Positions 35,553-47,060 of a DNA stretch of 64,000 bases are shown here, piece after piece (within the stretch, counting starts at the first letter, position 1; each line of letters begins with the position of its first letter). The notes under the pieces are model-generated. The model did no database searches, was not told the DNA's origin, and worked only from the letters and a program-made list of their open reading frames with translations. The position numbers and the translations under genes were made by a program. This DNA comes from Enoplosus armatus (lineage: Eukaryota > Chordata > Actinopteri > Centrarchiformes > Enoplosidae): the NCBI RefSeq assembly GCF_043641665.1, contig NC_092190.1:23825048-23889047 (forward strand), written 5' to 3'.

Positions 35553-35575
35553 TGTGTGTGTGTGTGTGTGTGTGT
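35553..35575. repeat. (TG)n microsatellite
   Basis: About 11 TG units in a wider TG/CA-rich, alternating purine-pyrimidine stretch from about 35430. Confidence 0.95.
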
Positions 35576-35870
35576 TGTGCTTTCATATTGTAAGGGGAAC
35601 AGTACACCAGCTCGGCCCACAGGCCGCTTTGGCCCCCACATTATCCATCTCTCACTTACAGGGTCACAGAGGCCAATTGGCCCCCTCCACTGTTCTGGTT
35701 CCTCCCTCAGGACCACCATTTGTGCACAGGACGGGCAAACGAAGGGGGGGCCGGCGGGCTGGTTTCAGGGGCTTTGCCTTTTTGCAACTTGGTGTCTCTT
35801 GTTTCCCTCAACCTCCTTAATGGCTGTCTTATTGTGGCCTGATTTCTTCTGTCACTCAGTGTCCTCCCCT

Positions 35871-37164
<1,294 letters not shown>

Positions 37165-37180
37165 AGCGCCCCCTGTCTGC
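37165..37180 (-). promoter_or_regulatory. CTCF-core-like motif
   Basis: AGCGCCCCCTGTCTGC is the reverse complement of GCAGACAGGGGGCGCT and matches the AGGGGGCGCT half of the CTCF consensus. The flanking part is weaker than in the other sites in this window. Confidence 0.35.
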
Positions 37181-37672
37181 AACCCAAAAGGTTTTAGGTA
37201 TAACATCAGATATATCCAAAACGCTTCAGTTGTGGCATCTTTTCAAAATGGTGTCATTGATAAGCATGTTAGGGCACTCGTTGTCTATGGAAACACCGTA
37301 GATCTTTTCTCACAGCAGACACTTTGACTTGTCAAACACGCGTGACTGATAGCATTGTTAGCTGCTGCTCTGCTCATCATTCATGTTAGCAGTTCTACCT
37401 GTGCTCTGACAAACCAACGTGTCTGCTTGAGGAAGGCACACGTCACACTCATCACACACACACACACACCACCCCCCGTCTTCCTCTCCGCCCCGTCCAG
37501 CCCTGTCCTGGATGTATTAATGTCCCCTTCTTCCTTCAGCAGCGTGTCTCAGTGAGCAGCCAGCCTGTTGTTGTAACTAATCCCTCACTTCCACTCCCCT
37601 CAGTCAGGGTAAATATATACTGGCATGGCATGTCTGTCTGGCTGGCCCTGGGCCTGCCCTGCCCTGCTGCAT

Positions 37673-37673
<1 letters not shown>
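37181..37673. other. No supported gene
   Basis: Contains a CA run at about 37455-37469; otherwise mixed sequence. Confidence 0.5.

Positions 37674-37709
<36 letters not shown>
37674..37709. repeat. (CA)18 microsatellite
   Basis: Perfect repeat, followed by AACACACAC. Confidence 0.97.
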
Positions 37710-37710
<1 letters not shown>

Positions 37711-37802
37711 CACACACTGGGACTTATCCTTTATATTAGTGCATTACAAAAGGGCTGTAAGTGAGATGGCATGGGCCGAGCAAAGGTTCAGCTACTTTAG
37801 GA

Positions 37803-37866
37803 GTGTTTGTGTGTGAGAAAATGTGTGTTTGGCAGATCTGTGTGTGTCTTTGTGTGTGTGTGTGTC

Positions 37867-37902
<36 letters not shown>

Positions 37903-37971
37903 CACATGAGGGGGTTTTACCAGTGTATCTGTGTGTGTGATCTTGTTGTGTGTGTGTGTGTGTTTATGCGC
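37803..37971. repeat. Compound TG-rich tract
   Basis: Several TG blocks (about 37838-37896 and 37930-37962) interrupted by TCTT and CGTGCACATG. Confidence 0.9.
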
Positions 37972-38079
37972 CTGTGTAAAGCGCCTGAGGGAAAACCTAC
38001 CTAATAATTTTCAGGCTCTGGTTTGACTTGTGTGGAGTAGCTAGTGTTGGTTAGAGTTTGCCCACACAAAGCCTGACGC

Positions 38080-38240
38080 ATAATGAGCACCTGTGAGATA
38101 AATAATGGTAATAATGTGATACTTAATTAACTCCCCAGGGGGAAATGATCTTTTCTGTTGCAGGGAGGGCAGGAGTCAGTATGGATCCAGTGTCGTGCCC
38201 AAGGAAACCACAGCTGGATGGATACTAGCCATTAAAGGGG
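38080..38240. promoter_or_regulatory. Candidate conserved non-coding element
   Basis: GACGCATAATGAGCACCTGT, GATAAATAATGGTAATAATG, GATACTTAATTAACTCCCC: repeated TAAT cores with an E-box-like CACCTG, no simple repeat. Inferred. Confidence 0.32.
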
Positions 38241-38282
38241 CTTGAAACTAGAGAGATCTTACATAAGAAATGTTTTTATCAC

Positions 38283-38652
38283 TTTATTCACTGATTCTGG
38301 TGAAACGTAATCGTGTTTTATGGTGAAAATGTTTTCTGGTTTTCCCTCCGATGTCCTCCGGCTGCTCTGCCTCAACTCTCCGCGATGTACGGAGTTTCCT
38401 GATGGACACAGAGCTTTAACGTTACTTAAAGTAACCGCTAACTGTAGCCTCCGTCAGCCAATTAGCTCAGTTAGCTCACGGCTAACTAACAGCAGCTACA
38501 GTTAGCGGTTACTTTAACAAAAAGTACAGCTATCTGTAGACCAGGAACCTCCTTCTGGTCTGTAGCGATCGGATCTCACCTGGCATCAGAGCCGTCCACT
38601 TGAGACCGGATCACCCAGGACGCATTGTTAATAGCAGGTGTGAACAGGGCCT
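38283..38652. mobile_element. TIR transposon relic, family F1 copy 2 (one end)
   Basis: The right part 38570-38652 is an inverted-orientation match to the 5.1 kb element: GATCGGATCTCACCTGGCAT, GGATCACCCAGGACGCATTG, then AGCAGGTGTGAACAGG as the terminal repeat. The left part (TTTATTCACTGATTCTGGTG at 38283) matches its internal sequence. About 240 bp between them (about 38315-38555) are absent from the 5.1 kb copy, so the copies differ by an internal insertion or deletion. The other terminal repeat is missing here. Confidence 0.75.
38426..38517. repeat. Perfect 23-bp inverted repeat, 46-bp loop
   Basis: The arm TTAAAGTAACCGCTAACTGT plus AGC (38426-38448) is exactly repeated in reverse complement at 38495-38517. 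It lies in the extra internal part of F1 copy 2 and could form a stable hairpin or cruciform. Confidence 0.93.
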
Positions 38653-39051
38653 GAGTCTCAGGAAACTCAAGGTAACACATGAACATACAGCTGTATTGGT
38701 GAGAGAGACTGTCCTCAGTCAAAATGCTTAAAACGGCCTATGTTGACATTTTCCTGACAAGTGATGAGTGCACCGCTGCAACCTGTCTGAGGTTGGAGGC
38801 CGGGGCGCGTCGGGCATACAAAGCATGTGACTTTGATATCGGAGACCACGGTTTTCATTCGGGCTCCTACCAACGGTCGACTGGCAACCCCCAATCCAAA
38901 CCGTGACTGTGCTTCTTTATCTACCCGGAAGAAAGAACTTCAGCAATTTAGCATTGCACTACCATAAAGTTGGGAGAGTGTTATGAGAGGCAGAGGTTCA
39001 CATCCGACAGAGCAGCGTTCGTGGTTTCGGTTTAGCCAACAAAAGCACTTT
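38653..39051. other. No supported gene
   Basis: Mixed sequence; no transposon end or gene recognised. Confidence 0.5.
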
Positions 39052-39141
39052 GGTTAAGGTTAGGAAATGATCCTGGTTTAAGTTAAAACTGCAGACTTTT
39101 TCTGTATTAAACCAGACCCTGATCTTTTCCTAACCTTGACC
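39052..39141. repeat. Inverted repeat within likely dispersed repeat
   Basis: GGTTAAGGTTAGGAAATGAT+C (39052-39072) pairs with GATCTTTTCCTAACCTTGAC+C (39121-39141) at 19 of 21 positions. The adjacent CTGGTTTA / TAAACCAG extends the stem by 8 bp. The phrase GGTTAAGGTTAGG is common in a teleost dispersed repeat I recall, so this may be an inverted pair of its units. Confidence 0.75.
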
Positions 39142-40112
39142 CAGTGGATGTTGTATTGCAAGATCGGATGTCTTGGTGGAAATCAAAATGAAATACGTTG
39201 CCTCAGTTCAATATCATTTAACAACATTGAAACAACATTTCCTCATTGCGTTAAAAGGAAACCTGCATTATGTTACCCTCAAAACGTATTTGCTGTTGGA
39301 AATGAGTTGAGTAAATAGACCGGGTTGCATTGATACTACTGATGGCTGGTATTTTATTTCAGCAATTGCGATTCTGTAATAGCCTCTCTATGTAGACGTT
39401 TTCATGGTCTCTCCCTTTGGCATCAACAGAGCAGCAGCTCGCTGCACCCAGCGGTCAACACGCGTCATTTCCCACTGAACTCTGGGACCTGGATTGTTAA
39501 GAAGCACTTGTCGCTAAACAGGCGAAGCCAAAATCAATCAGGACCGAAATCCTCGGGATTAAATTGAACCAGATCTTAACCTTTTTTTAGCCGGTTTACA
39601 GACCAGGACTGGCTGAGGCTCTTTGAGAAGATGGGTGGGCCTCCTCCTGCGGAGCCAGCCTTGCCTCCCAGCTCCCACTCTCCCTTCTTCTTATCAAACC
39701 CCCCGCAACCTCCTCTCACCCTTCAACTCCACCCACCCCCCCCCCGAGGAGCCTGATCAATAATTCCACTAGACTGGAGCACCCCCCCCCCCCAAAAAAA
39801 ACAGAAAGTCAGCTGGGGGGAGGAATGCACTTGGTGAGAGGCTTCAAAGTGCCTTCTTATGGTGGTGCTGGTAATGAAGGGGGCTACAGCATATCATCGC
39901 TGCAAGGAAAGCTCGTATCTTCCGTCAAGCGAATCAAGAGTTGTGGCAGGTACGCCGTGAAACAACACAGCAGGTTGGTGAATGGGCTTCCGGGGGCTCC
40001 GTGGCCGTGACACTTTGCCCCCCACCCCAACAGACAGGCCGCAACCTCGGCTTCAACCATGACAAGGGAATGTCCAAAACATAAGGAGTTAAGGGGTTTT
40101 AATGCAGCAGTG

Positions 40113-40113
<1 letters not shown>
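39142..40113. other. No supported gene; C-runs
   Basis: C10 near 39737 and C12 with A9 near 39782-39801. Otherwise mixed sequence. Confidence 0.5.

Positions 40114-40144
<31 letters not shown>
40114..40144. repeat. (GT)n microsatellite
   Basis: About 15 GT units. Confidence 0.97.
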
Positions 40145-40146
<2 letters not shown>

Positions 40147-42502
40147 CTGTATTTGGCATACTGATCAGGGGCTTGAACTACTGTGTGGGAGAACTCCCAA
40201 GCCCCATTCATTATTCAGGGGAGTGTGAGAGATATCTGCTTCCCAGATTACTTTTCCTCTGAGGTGGAAGAGAGAGAGGGAGGGAATGTTTTTTTTCTCT
40301 GTCTCAGAATGTGGTTGCTTTAAAGTAGGATGTAGGTTCACTGGAGTTACACATGTTATTGTCATGTGGATTTGTGAGGCATTAACATGAGTGTATCACT
40401 GACAGCGAGATAGACAGAGAGACAGAATGACAACATCAAGCCCACAAGTTTGAAAAGGAAAAAGTCTGTTTCGCTTGCACCTTGCACAAGGATTCACATT
40501 CTCAAGCGCGATGCCCACTCACAAACACACGAGCAACACGATGCCACTTCCGCGACAAAGGTTTTAGTGCGAAGAGGTCACAGTTCGAAGCAAATGAGGT
40601 CGCGTGACAGGAGAAAGGCCTCAAACCCTGCCGTGTAATTCCTTGAAAACTGAAACATAAATATGCTTTCATACCTTAGTGACCCATATGCCCTCACTAA
40701 GCATGCGGGGTGCACTGCATTGTCCAGCAAACTGTCCGCACCTCCAGTAAGAGTTTGTGACCTAAGAAGTGTTTACTCAAGGAAATGCAAAAAGTGAACA
40801 GAAAAAACAGTATTTAAAAAAACATGAGTTTCTCGTTGCATCAGATAGAGACGCCACAAAGTACGCCAGAGGTGGACTAAATACACTTTCATCATGAATT
40901 ACTTATGAGGATATGCCAGCAGCTGGAGTTTAAATCTTGACTACCTGTTGACTCTTCTGCTCCTCTGATATTTAAAAAAAATAACACATCGTATTAGGTT
41001 ATTCAAACAAAATGATAATACACAAAAAAAGATGAAAAAACAACCTACAGAAAATGAATTTATTAGAAATGCATAAGCCTGAAACACATTACACTGAAAT
41101 GGCTAGTTTGGTTGACTTTTTCGAGCATCTTTAAAATACGCACAAAACAATAGCCATTGGACATTCATTCGATGATATTCTATGATAAATGGAGCACTTA
41201 CAGATATTCCTCTGACAGTGTCGTTTAGAGAGACCTGAGCAACAACCACGTAGCGCTAATGCTAACGCTAACTAAGCTAAAAGACGTCTCAGTGGCTTTT
41301 TGAAGAGGCAACTATATCCTTCTGCATTCACACACGTCAGAAATCACGCCGCCACAACTGTAGCCTCATTTATATTTATAAGACTAGGAGCTACAGCAAA
41401 CTAGCCATGGCATGTGTAAGTGGTTTAATCTAGAACTTATTTGGCTTGGATCCTCTTTTTTTCTCCTCCTCCTGTGGATCAAACTGGACCAGCCACCGAC
41501 TTGCTGTTAATTTTTGTCCTCCCACAACATGAGAGAGAAACTCTTGTAGTTTGCTTTAACAATTGGATGGGAAAAAGCTTCAAGGTTCCTCCTGGGGGAT
41601 GGATAAAAGAGCCAAAAGATCTGAGGTTGTGCTACTGAGCTTAACTCACACAGGAAACTTAGTATACAGTTACGTAACCCCCCCCCCCCCCCCCCCGTCT
41701 ACCAATTCATTCCTAGATGAGACTTTGAGAGACGTATTGTCTCTCAAAGTTTTTGGAGCAAAGTGCAAGTCATTGACTATATGTTGATGTCATTTTAGGT
41801 AAATAATAGAAATGAATCTTGGCTGAATTCCATTTAAATGCAACAGTTAAGTCACTCATATGTCACTAAATCTGTTTGCAGTCTCTTTGTTTTTTGAACC
41901 TGTGAAAAACAGGAAGCAGAACATAGAAGAAGCACAAATGTAAACAATCAATGCAAAGCCATGAACGGAGACAACAGATTTGAACCAGAATAATCTCACA
42001 TCAAAGGTCAATTTACTAGACCTCTGAGATTGCAACTGCTTCTCACTGTCAATGAAGACTATGAGATGAAGGTGAAGAAGACTAAAGCGGGTTTGTTCTA
42101 GGAGCCGCAAACTGGAGGTGGAATAGTGTGGTTATTCTGAGTTTTATGACTCTGTCAATATACAAAGGTTCCCCAGGGTAAAATAAGAGAAACTGGAGTT
42201 CCTTTTAAGTTTGGTTATGTGAGCCGTCTCACACACACAGCTCAGTGCTTGTTGTCACAGCGAAACATCAGGGGGAATCTGTCATCTGAAGGCAGATGGA
42301 AAGCCCTGTCAAAATGAGTCAAACTTCATATTCAAACACTGAAGGTCTGACTTCGGAAAAAGATGCTCCATTCTGGTCACATTTCGTTTTTTGCTGTTTT
42401 TAGCCACAAATAAAGCTCCAGGCAGTCTAGTGTGGCTCTAGGGATGCAGTGTAAGTCAGTCAAACTGTTGGAGATATTGCCTTGACATTTGGTACAACAA
42501 AC
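40145..42502. other. About 2.4 kb without supported genes; C19 tract
   Basis: AT-leaning sequence. C19 lies at 41678-41696. GCTAATGCTAACGCTAACTA near 41255 is typical of fish repetitive DNA. Just after 41700, AGACTTTGAGAGACG is followed by GTCTCTCAAAGTTT, a short 13-bp inverted repeat. No gene recognised. Confidence 0.5.
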
Positions 42503-42793
42503 CATAGAATGTGTATAAAGATGGACGACATGGCGGCTCCCCCGAAAGTGAAGCCAAAACGTATTGATCGCCCCCTGGTGGCTGGCTGCAGTATCGGTCA
42601 CAAACCCCACCCCCTCCATGTTAGCAGGTACACAGCAAATACATTTTTTCCCAAAGACGGTTTCTGTCTTATCACGCTGATGTTTGTTCAAGTGTTCGAT
42701 TTTCTGATCAGTTTGCGTTTAATTAGTTATTTGATGCTATAAAACCGGGGTGAGACGTCATGATTGACAGCTGTGATCTTTATATACAGACTA
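42503..42793. mobile_element. TIR MITE, family F2 copy 1
   Basis: The left end CATAGAATGTGTATAAAGAT and the right end ATCTTTATATACAGACTAC are imperfect inverted repeats. The internal core AGTGAAGCCAAAACGTATTG, then GATCGCCCCCTGGTGGCTGG and CTGCAGTATCGGTCACAAAC, is nearly identical to 53260-53531. The length of about 290 bp, lack of coding capacity and the family phrase ATATACAGTCTATG at the ends fit a very common fish non-autonomous DNA transposon. The superfamily is not assigned. Confidence 0.8.
42569..42582 (-). promoter_or_regulatory. CTCF-core-like motif inside F2 MITE
   Basis: CGCCCCCTGGTGGC is the reverse complement of GCCACCAGGGGGCG and matches the vertebrate CTCF core on the minus strand. 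Motif evidence only. Confidence 0.45.
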
Positions 42794-43106
42794 CTTTTCT
42801 TCTTTCTACTCCAACTTTAAAAGCAGTAGATGAACGCTTTTGCTATAAACACTAAAATCAGAGCATCTGGTGCTCGTGCATAATTGTGATGTTGCAGTTC
42901 CAACGCTGTTGTTACGTCCATGTCCAATAAAATGATCTTAACTGTACGTGTACGTGTGTGTGTGTGTGTGTGAGGTGAGGGTAAAGTATTATTGTAGGGA
43001 GTTCTAAAATAAAAGGTGTACGTACAGGTGTTTGGATGAGTTTCTTAATCTGGCAGTGCAATGCTGGCATTTGTTTATTCAAGTGTTTGTGTCGGCGTTC
43101 GAATTC

Positions 43107-43109
<3 letters not shown>
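42794..43109. other. Mixed sequence with short TG run
   Basis: (TG)n at about 42955-42972. Nothing else recognised. Confidence 0.6.

Positions 43110-43157
<48 letters not shown>
43110..43157. repeat. (TG)24 microsatellite
   Basis: Perfect TG repeat of 48 bp. Confidence 0.97.
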
Positions 43158-43160
<3 letters not shown>

Positions 43161-43271
43161 GGTATGCATTAGACTGCAGCAGGTGTGTTTTAAGCCTACC
43201 TTATAGCAATGTTTATACTATTCAGGGTGTCCAAATTGCTTTGTTTGCTGCCTTATGTTTGCTTAGTTAGT

Positions 43272-43284
43272 TGTGTGTGTGTGT

Positions 43285-43358
<74 letters not shown>
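43272..43358. repeat. (TG)n-(GA)n compound microsatellite
   Basis: About 37 TG units with one TATG interruption pass into GAGAGAGAGAGAGA. Confidence 0.97.
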
Positions 43359-43438
43359 ATAGGCGTGGGGATGAGAGGGGGAACAAAGAAGACGAAAAGG
43401 AAAAGACATCACAAAAAAGGCTGACTTGCATTACCATC

Positions 43439-43442
<4 letters not shown>

Positions 43443-43480
<38 letters not shown>
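43443..43480. repeat. (TG)19 microsatellite
   Basis: Perfect TG repeat. Confidence 0.97.
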
Positions 43481-43601
43481 GATTTAAGGCAGCAGAAGCC
43501 CTGTTTGTGGTTATTTGCGTGTCTGTTTTAACAGGCCGAGGCTGTTTGTTTGTTTGTTGTTTCAGGTGGAAGGTGGTGTGGGAAACCCCCGCGGGAGGTC
43601 A

Positions 43602-43658
43602 GCGTGAACACACACACTCGTCGCGTGAACACACACACTCGTCGCGTGAACACAAACA
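43602..43658. repeat. 21-bp minisatellite x 2.7
   Basis: Unit GCGTGAACACACACACTCGT+C at 43602-43622 and 43623-43643, then a partial third copy. It probably arose by slippage around an embedded CA run. Confidence 0.93.
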
Positions 43659-44590
43659 CGGCTGGTGTAAACGGACATGGTGGCGCTGCAGTCGCCTTCC
43701 GTCTTCATCTGGCTCCTCACCTGTCGCCGGGCAGGTGGTGGGGGGTCACAGCAGGGGACGGGGTGGCTGGATGGGGGGGGTAATTACTACTTGCCTTGCA
43801 AAGGCAGGCACTACAATACAGTATGCTTATGAATTCAAAGGGGCCTTCCAGTCTAGTTATTCAGTGTTGCAGACTCAGAGAGAAATAATTGTCACAACTG
43901 AAACAGCAGAGGCTGAGATATCATGACTTTTAGTTTCTATTATGTGTCAGGATCCTAAATTTCCCAGAACTATAATTATTAGAAAATGTTTGGAGTGTAA
44001 AACATATTTTTCACCCAGGATAAAAAAAATAAATAAAATTATTATATATAAAACAGCTGCTAGCAACAGCTTCTGGACGGACACGTCACTCACCACGGCT
44101 TCGTCAGCAGTTGCCAGCGAGATTGACTTTGTCTTTTGCAGCTCTTGTATCCCATAGCGATGGACGATGTGTCCACTGCACCGAGAAAGGGACGAAAAGG
44201 AACCTGGTGCAGAGGACCAGACACAAATCCAATAGAAAAAGGAAAAGAAGAAAAGGGGAAAGAGCAAACTGGAGGTAGTTAAAAAGCAGCAAATTCATGG
44301 TCGTTACAAAGATGATGACGGGCAGGAGGAAGGTCGGCTCGAGAGGAAGCATCTGAGATGCTGGGGAGGGATGGGGGGGGGGGGTGACCAGGGCAGCCTT
44401 GTGAAAAAACATATAAAACCTTCCTTCCTGCTTAACTTAACGACAGCACGTCTCTCTTTATCTGCCCTCCACGTCTCTTCTTACCTTCTTCCCCTTCTTC
44501 CTGCTCCCACTCTCCTACCTCTGCCACCCACCCCCCCTCTGCCACCCACCCCCACTGTGTTCCCACAGTTTACCCAAACGATCCCTCTGG
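43659..44590. other. No supported gene; C/T-rich tract
   Basis: Contains a G10 run (44371-44380), AT-rich sequence at 44017-44055 and a pyrimidine-rich stretch at 44440-44560 with a duplicated CTCTGCCACCCACCCCC. No gene recognised. Confidence 0.55.
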
Positions 44591-44603
44591 GGGTCAAAGG
44601 TCA
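44591..44603 (+). promoter_or_regulatory. DR1-type nuclear receptor motif
   Basis: GGGTCAAAGGTCA is two RGGTCA half-sites separated by one base, the arrangement bound by HNF4, COUP-TF or PPAR-RXR type receptors. Motif evidence only; such sites also occur by chance. Confidence 0.4.
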
Positions 44604-44733
44604 AAGCTAAATGCCAGCCAAACTATCTGGGAATCCAGTGGGCAGTTTTGTGGCCACGCTGGTGGTGAAAATAGTATAGTTTCGGGCGGCAACTGCTGAA
44701 AGTGCAGCTCAGTAAACACAACTAGGAAAAGCC

Positions 44734-44770
<37 letters not shown>
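44734..44770. repeat. (AC)18 microsatellite
   Basis: Perfect AC repeat. Confidence 0.97.
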
Positions 44771-44777
<7 letters not shown>

Positions 44778-45039
44778 CATGTTCAGACTTTATTGACACA
44801 ACTGCAGCCATTAGCTGGAGAAATAACCAAAGAGATTCAGGCTCTATTTTCCTTTTCAAGATGTCTGAATTACAACATCAATGCTTCATTTTATTTCATT
44901 TCTTCTTTCTAAATCACGGTGCACTCTGCAGATCACCTTGAGAGCTTCACAACAGAATAATTGCTTGGTTGAGTTTTTTTTTTTTTGCTTTGTTTTTTTT
45001 GTTTGTTTGCTCGCTCATGGGCGTTCCGTTTACAGTATA
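44771..45039. other. No supported gene; T-runs
   Basis: Poly-T stretches at 44976-44987 and 44993-45000. AT-rich, nothing recognised. Confidence 0.5.
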
Positions 45040-45265
45040 AATGACTTCAATAACTCAGCTGGCGCGGCTTGTTTGCGAAAAGTCGGGCCGCCCGTGTCAA
45101 ACGGAGCGACATTCTTCTAAGAATCCTCTCTCAGGGAAAGAAAAGAGAAGCCGCAGGGGAAAAACAAGCAGGGATGGCGAACAAAATAATGCTCGGGCAT
45201 TCATTGTAAATCTTACAAGCAGTGCGCATTCTTTCATAAGTGCTCTTCATTGACCCTGCCTGTCG
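45040..45265. promoter_or_regulatory. Candidate conserved non-coding element
   Basis: ATGACTTCAATAACTCAGCT, GGCGAACAAAATAATGCTCG, GGCATTCATTGTAAATCTTA and CATTCTTTCATAAGTGCTCT in about 225 bp without repeats, with preserved CpGs. Contains a Sox-like CATTGT and POU-like ATTCAT. Inferred from texture. Confidence 0.34.
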
Positions 45266-45929
45266 GCGGCAGAGTGCTACATTTCCACCCCCATGTCTCT
45301 CTCGCTCGGCCTCCTATCCCAAACAGCAGCTACAAGTCAACAACTCTGACTGCGTTTTTTAAGTGCTTTTTCCAAAAAAAAGAAGGGTGTGTGTGTGTGT
45401 TCATTGAGTTTGCCCCAGTGGCACGCATTCCTTAGCCTCCTTTAGCATTCAGCCCACATAGGTCACGGCCAGCAGGGCTTTTTGTGCTCAAAACCGGCCT
45501 CTGTGTCACTGCGGTGCGGTGGGTGAGCGTATATACAAATGGGAGAGAAAGTCAATGGGAGCCTGTGCGCACACTAACTTTGTTGGCGAGTAGCACTCGG
45601 GGACAATCGGGGAGCTGCAAAAGGCTTTCAAAGAAAAGAAAAGAAGGGGAAAAAAAACGTGTTAAAAGAGTCACATGGTCTCACACATCCGCTTAAATGT
45701 CAACTAGACGAGGAGGGAGACGGGGGAAGTGTACAGCTGTGTAGAAGTATGTGGGTGCCCCCTGTCCCCATGTACTTTTTGTGTGCTTCTGGTCTGGGGG
45801 TTTGTTTTTCCTGGTTTGAGCCGCGTCCCTTAGTTTCAAATAAAGGACGTCTGTGGTGATGAAATCGTTTTGAGTGTTGCAGGCGGATGATGCGGTCGAT
45901 ATGGGACCATGACTGGGGACATCCTGTTG
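45266..45929. other. No supported gene
   Basis: Mixed sequence with a short GT run near 45388. A purine stretch lies at 45625-45660. Confidence 0.5.
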
Positions 45930-46330
45930 GCGGACTCAACACCATCCTCCCAGAAGTCCTCTGTTCTAAACTCCCCCAGCTCACTGCGCCGGCCCCCACC
46001 TGCCAGCGGATCACACAAACTTCCTGACAGACAGGAGGCAGCAGGTGAAGCCGGGGGTGGGGGGGGGGGGGCGTCACATCCAGCACCTGGACTATCAGCA
46101 CCAGAGTCCAGCATCCGCCTTATCTGGGACAGGGATGAGTCTGCACACAGGTGGGAGGTTGAACAGCTGGTCCTCTGGTGCAGTCTTAACAACCTGGAGA
46201 TGACAGTGGACTTCAGGAGGATCCCCCCCCCCCCCCCCCCCCCCATCACCATACTCAACAGCACTGTTGAACAGCCCTGGAAGCTTTCAGGGATCCACAA
46301 TCTCCCAGGACCTAAAGAGGGTGTCCAACA
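45930..46330 (+). pseudogene. Non-LTR retrotransposon reverse-transcriptase relic
   Basis: Translated pieces in shifting frames match the palm/thumb part of fish CR1/L2/Rex-group LINE reverse transcriptases as I know them: ILPEVLCSKLPQLTAPAPTC (about 45943), then after a frameshift NFLTDRRQQVK (about 46018), VTSSTWTIST (about 46073), and IWDRDESAHRWEVEQLVLWC followed by SLNNLEMTVDFRR (about 46119-46220). The segment that should carry the catalytic FADD/YADD box between the STRTIST-like and WDRDES-like parts is deleted, and a G13 run (46059-46071) and a C22 run (46223-46244) interrupt it. It is a dead, internally deleted fragment without ends or target duplications. Confidence 0.8.
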
Positions 46331-46899
46331 TGATCGCAAATCTAGCTAAGCTACTGCGAGTCTCTCTCCAGTCAATTCAACCTAAATATATGAATTCATT
46401 GACTTGAGCTGACATTGAGTCTTTGAAACAGTCACAAGATACACAGCTGAGACGCCTCAGTGGCGGCTACAGTCCAGCATGTAGACAAGACAAGTCTTTC
46501 AACTGTCTTCGATGTCTCGCTAACGTCTTGAGGTATTTGGTCAGTCGTCCGTCCCTTTACTGGACGTTTCTGGTTCAAATCTCCATGGCAACAAGTACCC
46601 TGCTCTGTACAGTTCCAGAAAACTCCAGTGAAGCTGCAAGAAAATGAAGACATCTTTCATCTGACTGCAGAATCATGAAATTAAAATAACAACTTTAACT
46701 CGGGCGGTGGGATAAAATGTTGGGACTGACTGTGTGTGAGTACAAAGTCCCGTGTAGTGAAGCCTTTAAGGAGAGCAGGACTGTTTTCTTCATGCCAGAC
46801 AGTATGTTGTCAGGCAGCATGATCATCAAGCGCTGTCTTGCTTCAACACAGCCTAACCTTGTCATCAGAATAAGCACATTGTAACAAAGCGATTATGAC
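46331..46899. other. No supported gene
   Basis: Mixed sequence downstream of the LINE relic; no 3' tail of the element is recognisable here. Confidence 0.5.
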
Positions 46900-47060
46900 A
46901 TTTCATCACCTCGTAAACCCTGTGCATTTATTTTTGGCGAGTGCTCCCAGGGTGTGTCTCTGCGGCTGACAATATTCAATTAGAAAGAGGTGGCTGAAGT
47001 GCCGGTTGTGAAATCCGCGGGTCTGAATCACTCTCTCGTGCCCTCCAGCCATTCGGAGGC
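46900..47060. promoter_or_regulatory. Candidate conserved non-coding element
   Basis: TGTGCATTTATTTTTGGCGA, GCGGCTGACAATATTCAATT (Sox-like ACAAT plus AATT) and GGTCTGAATCACTC in low-repeat sequence. Inferred only. Confidence 0.3.

Noticed and set aside
35093..35719. 208-codon minus-strand open frame
   Set aside because: It runs through TG/CA repeats (His-Thr strings) and has no domain, splice signals or natural composition.
45836..46349. Frames of 167 (-) and 146 (+) codons as intact genes
   Set aside because: They are shadows of the decayed LINE reverse transcriptase and the C22/G13 tracts.
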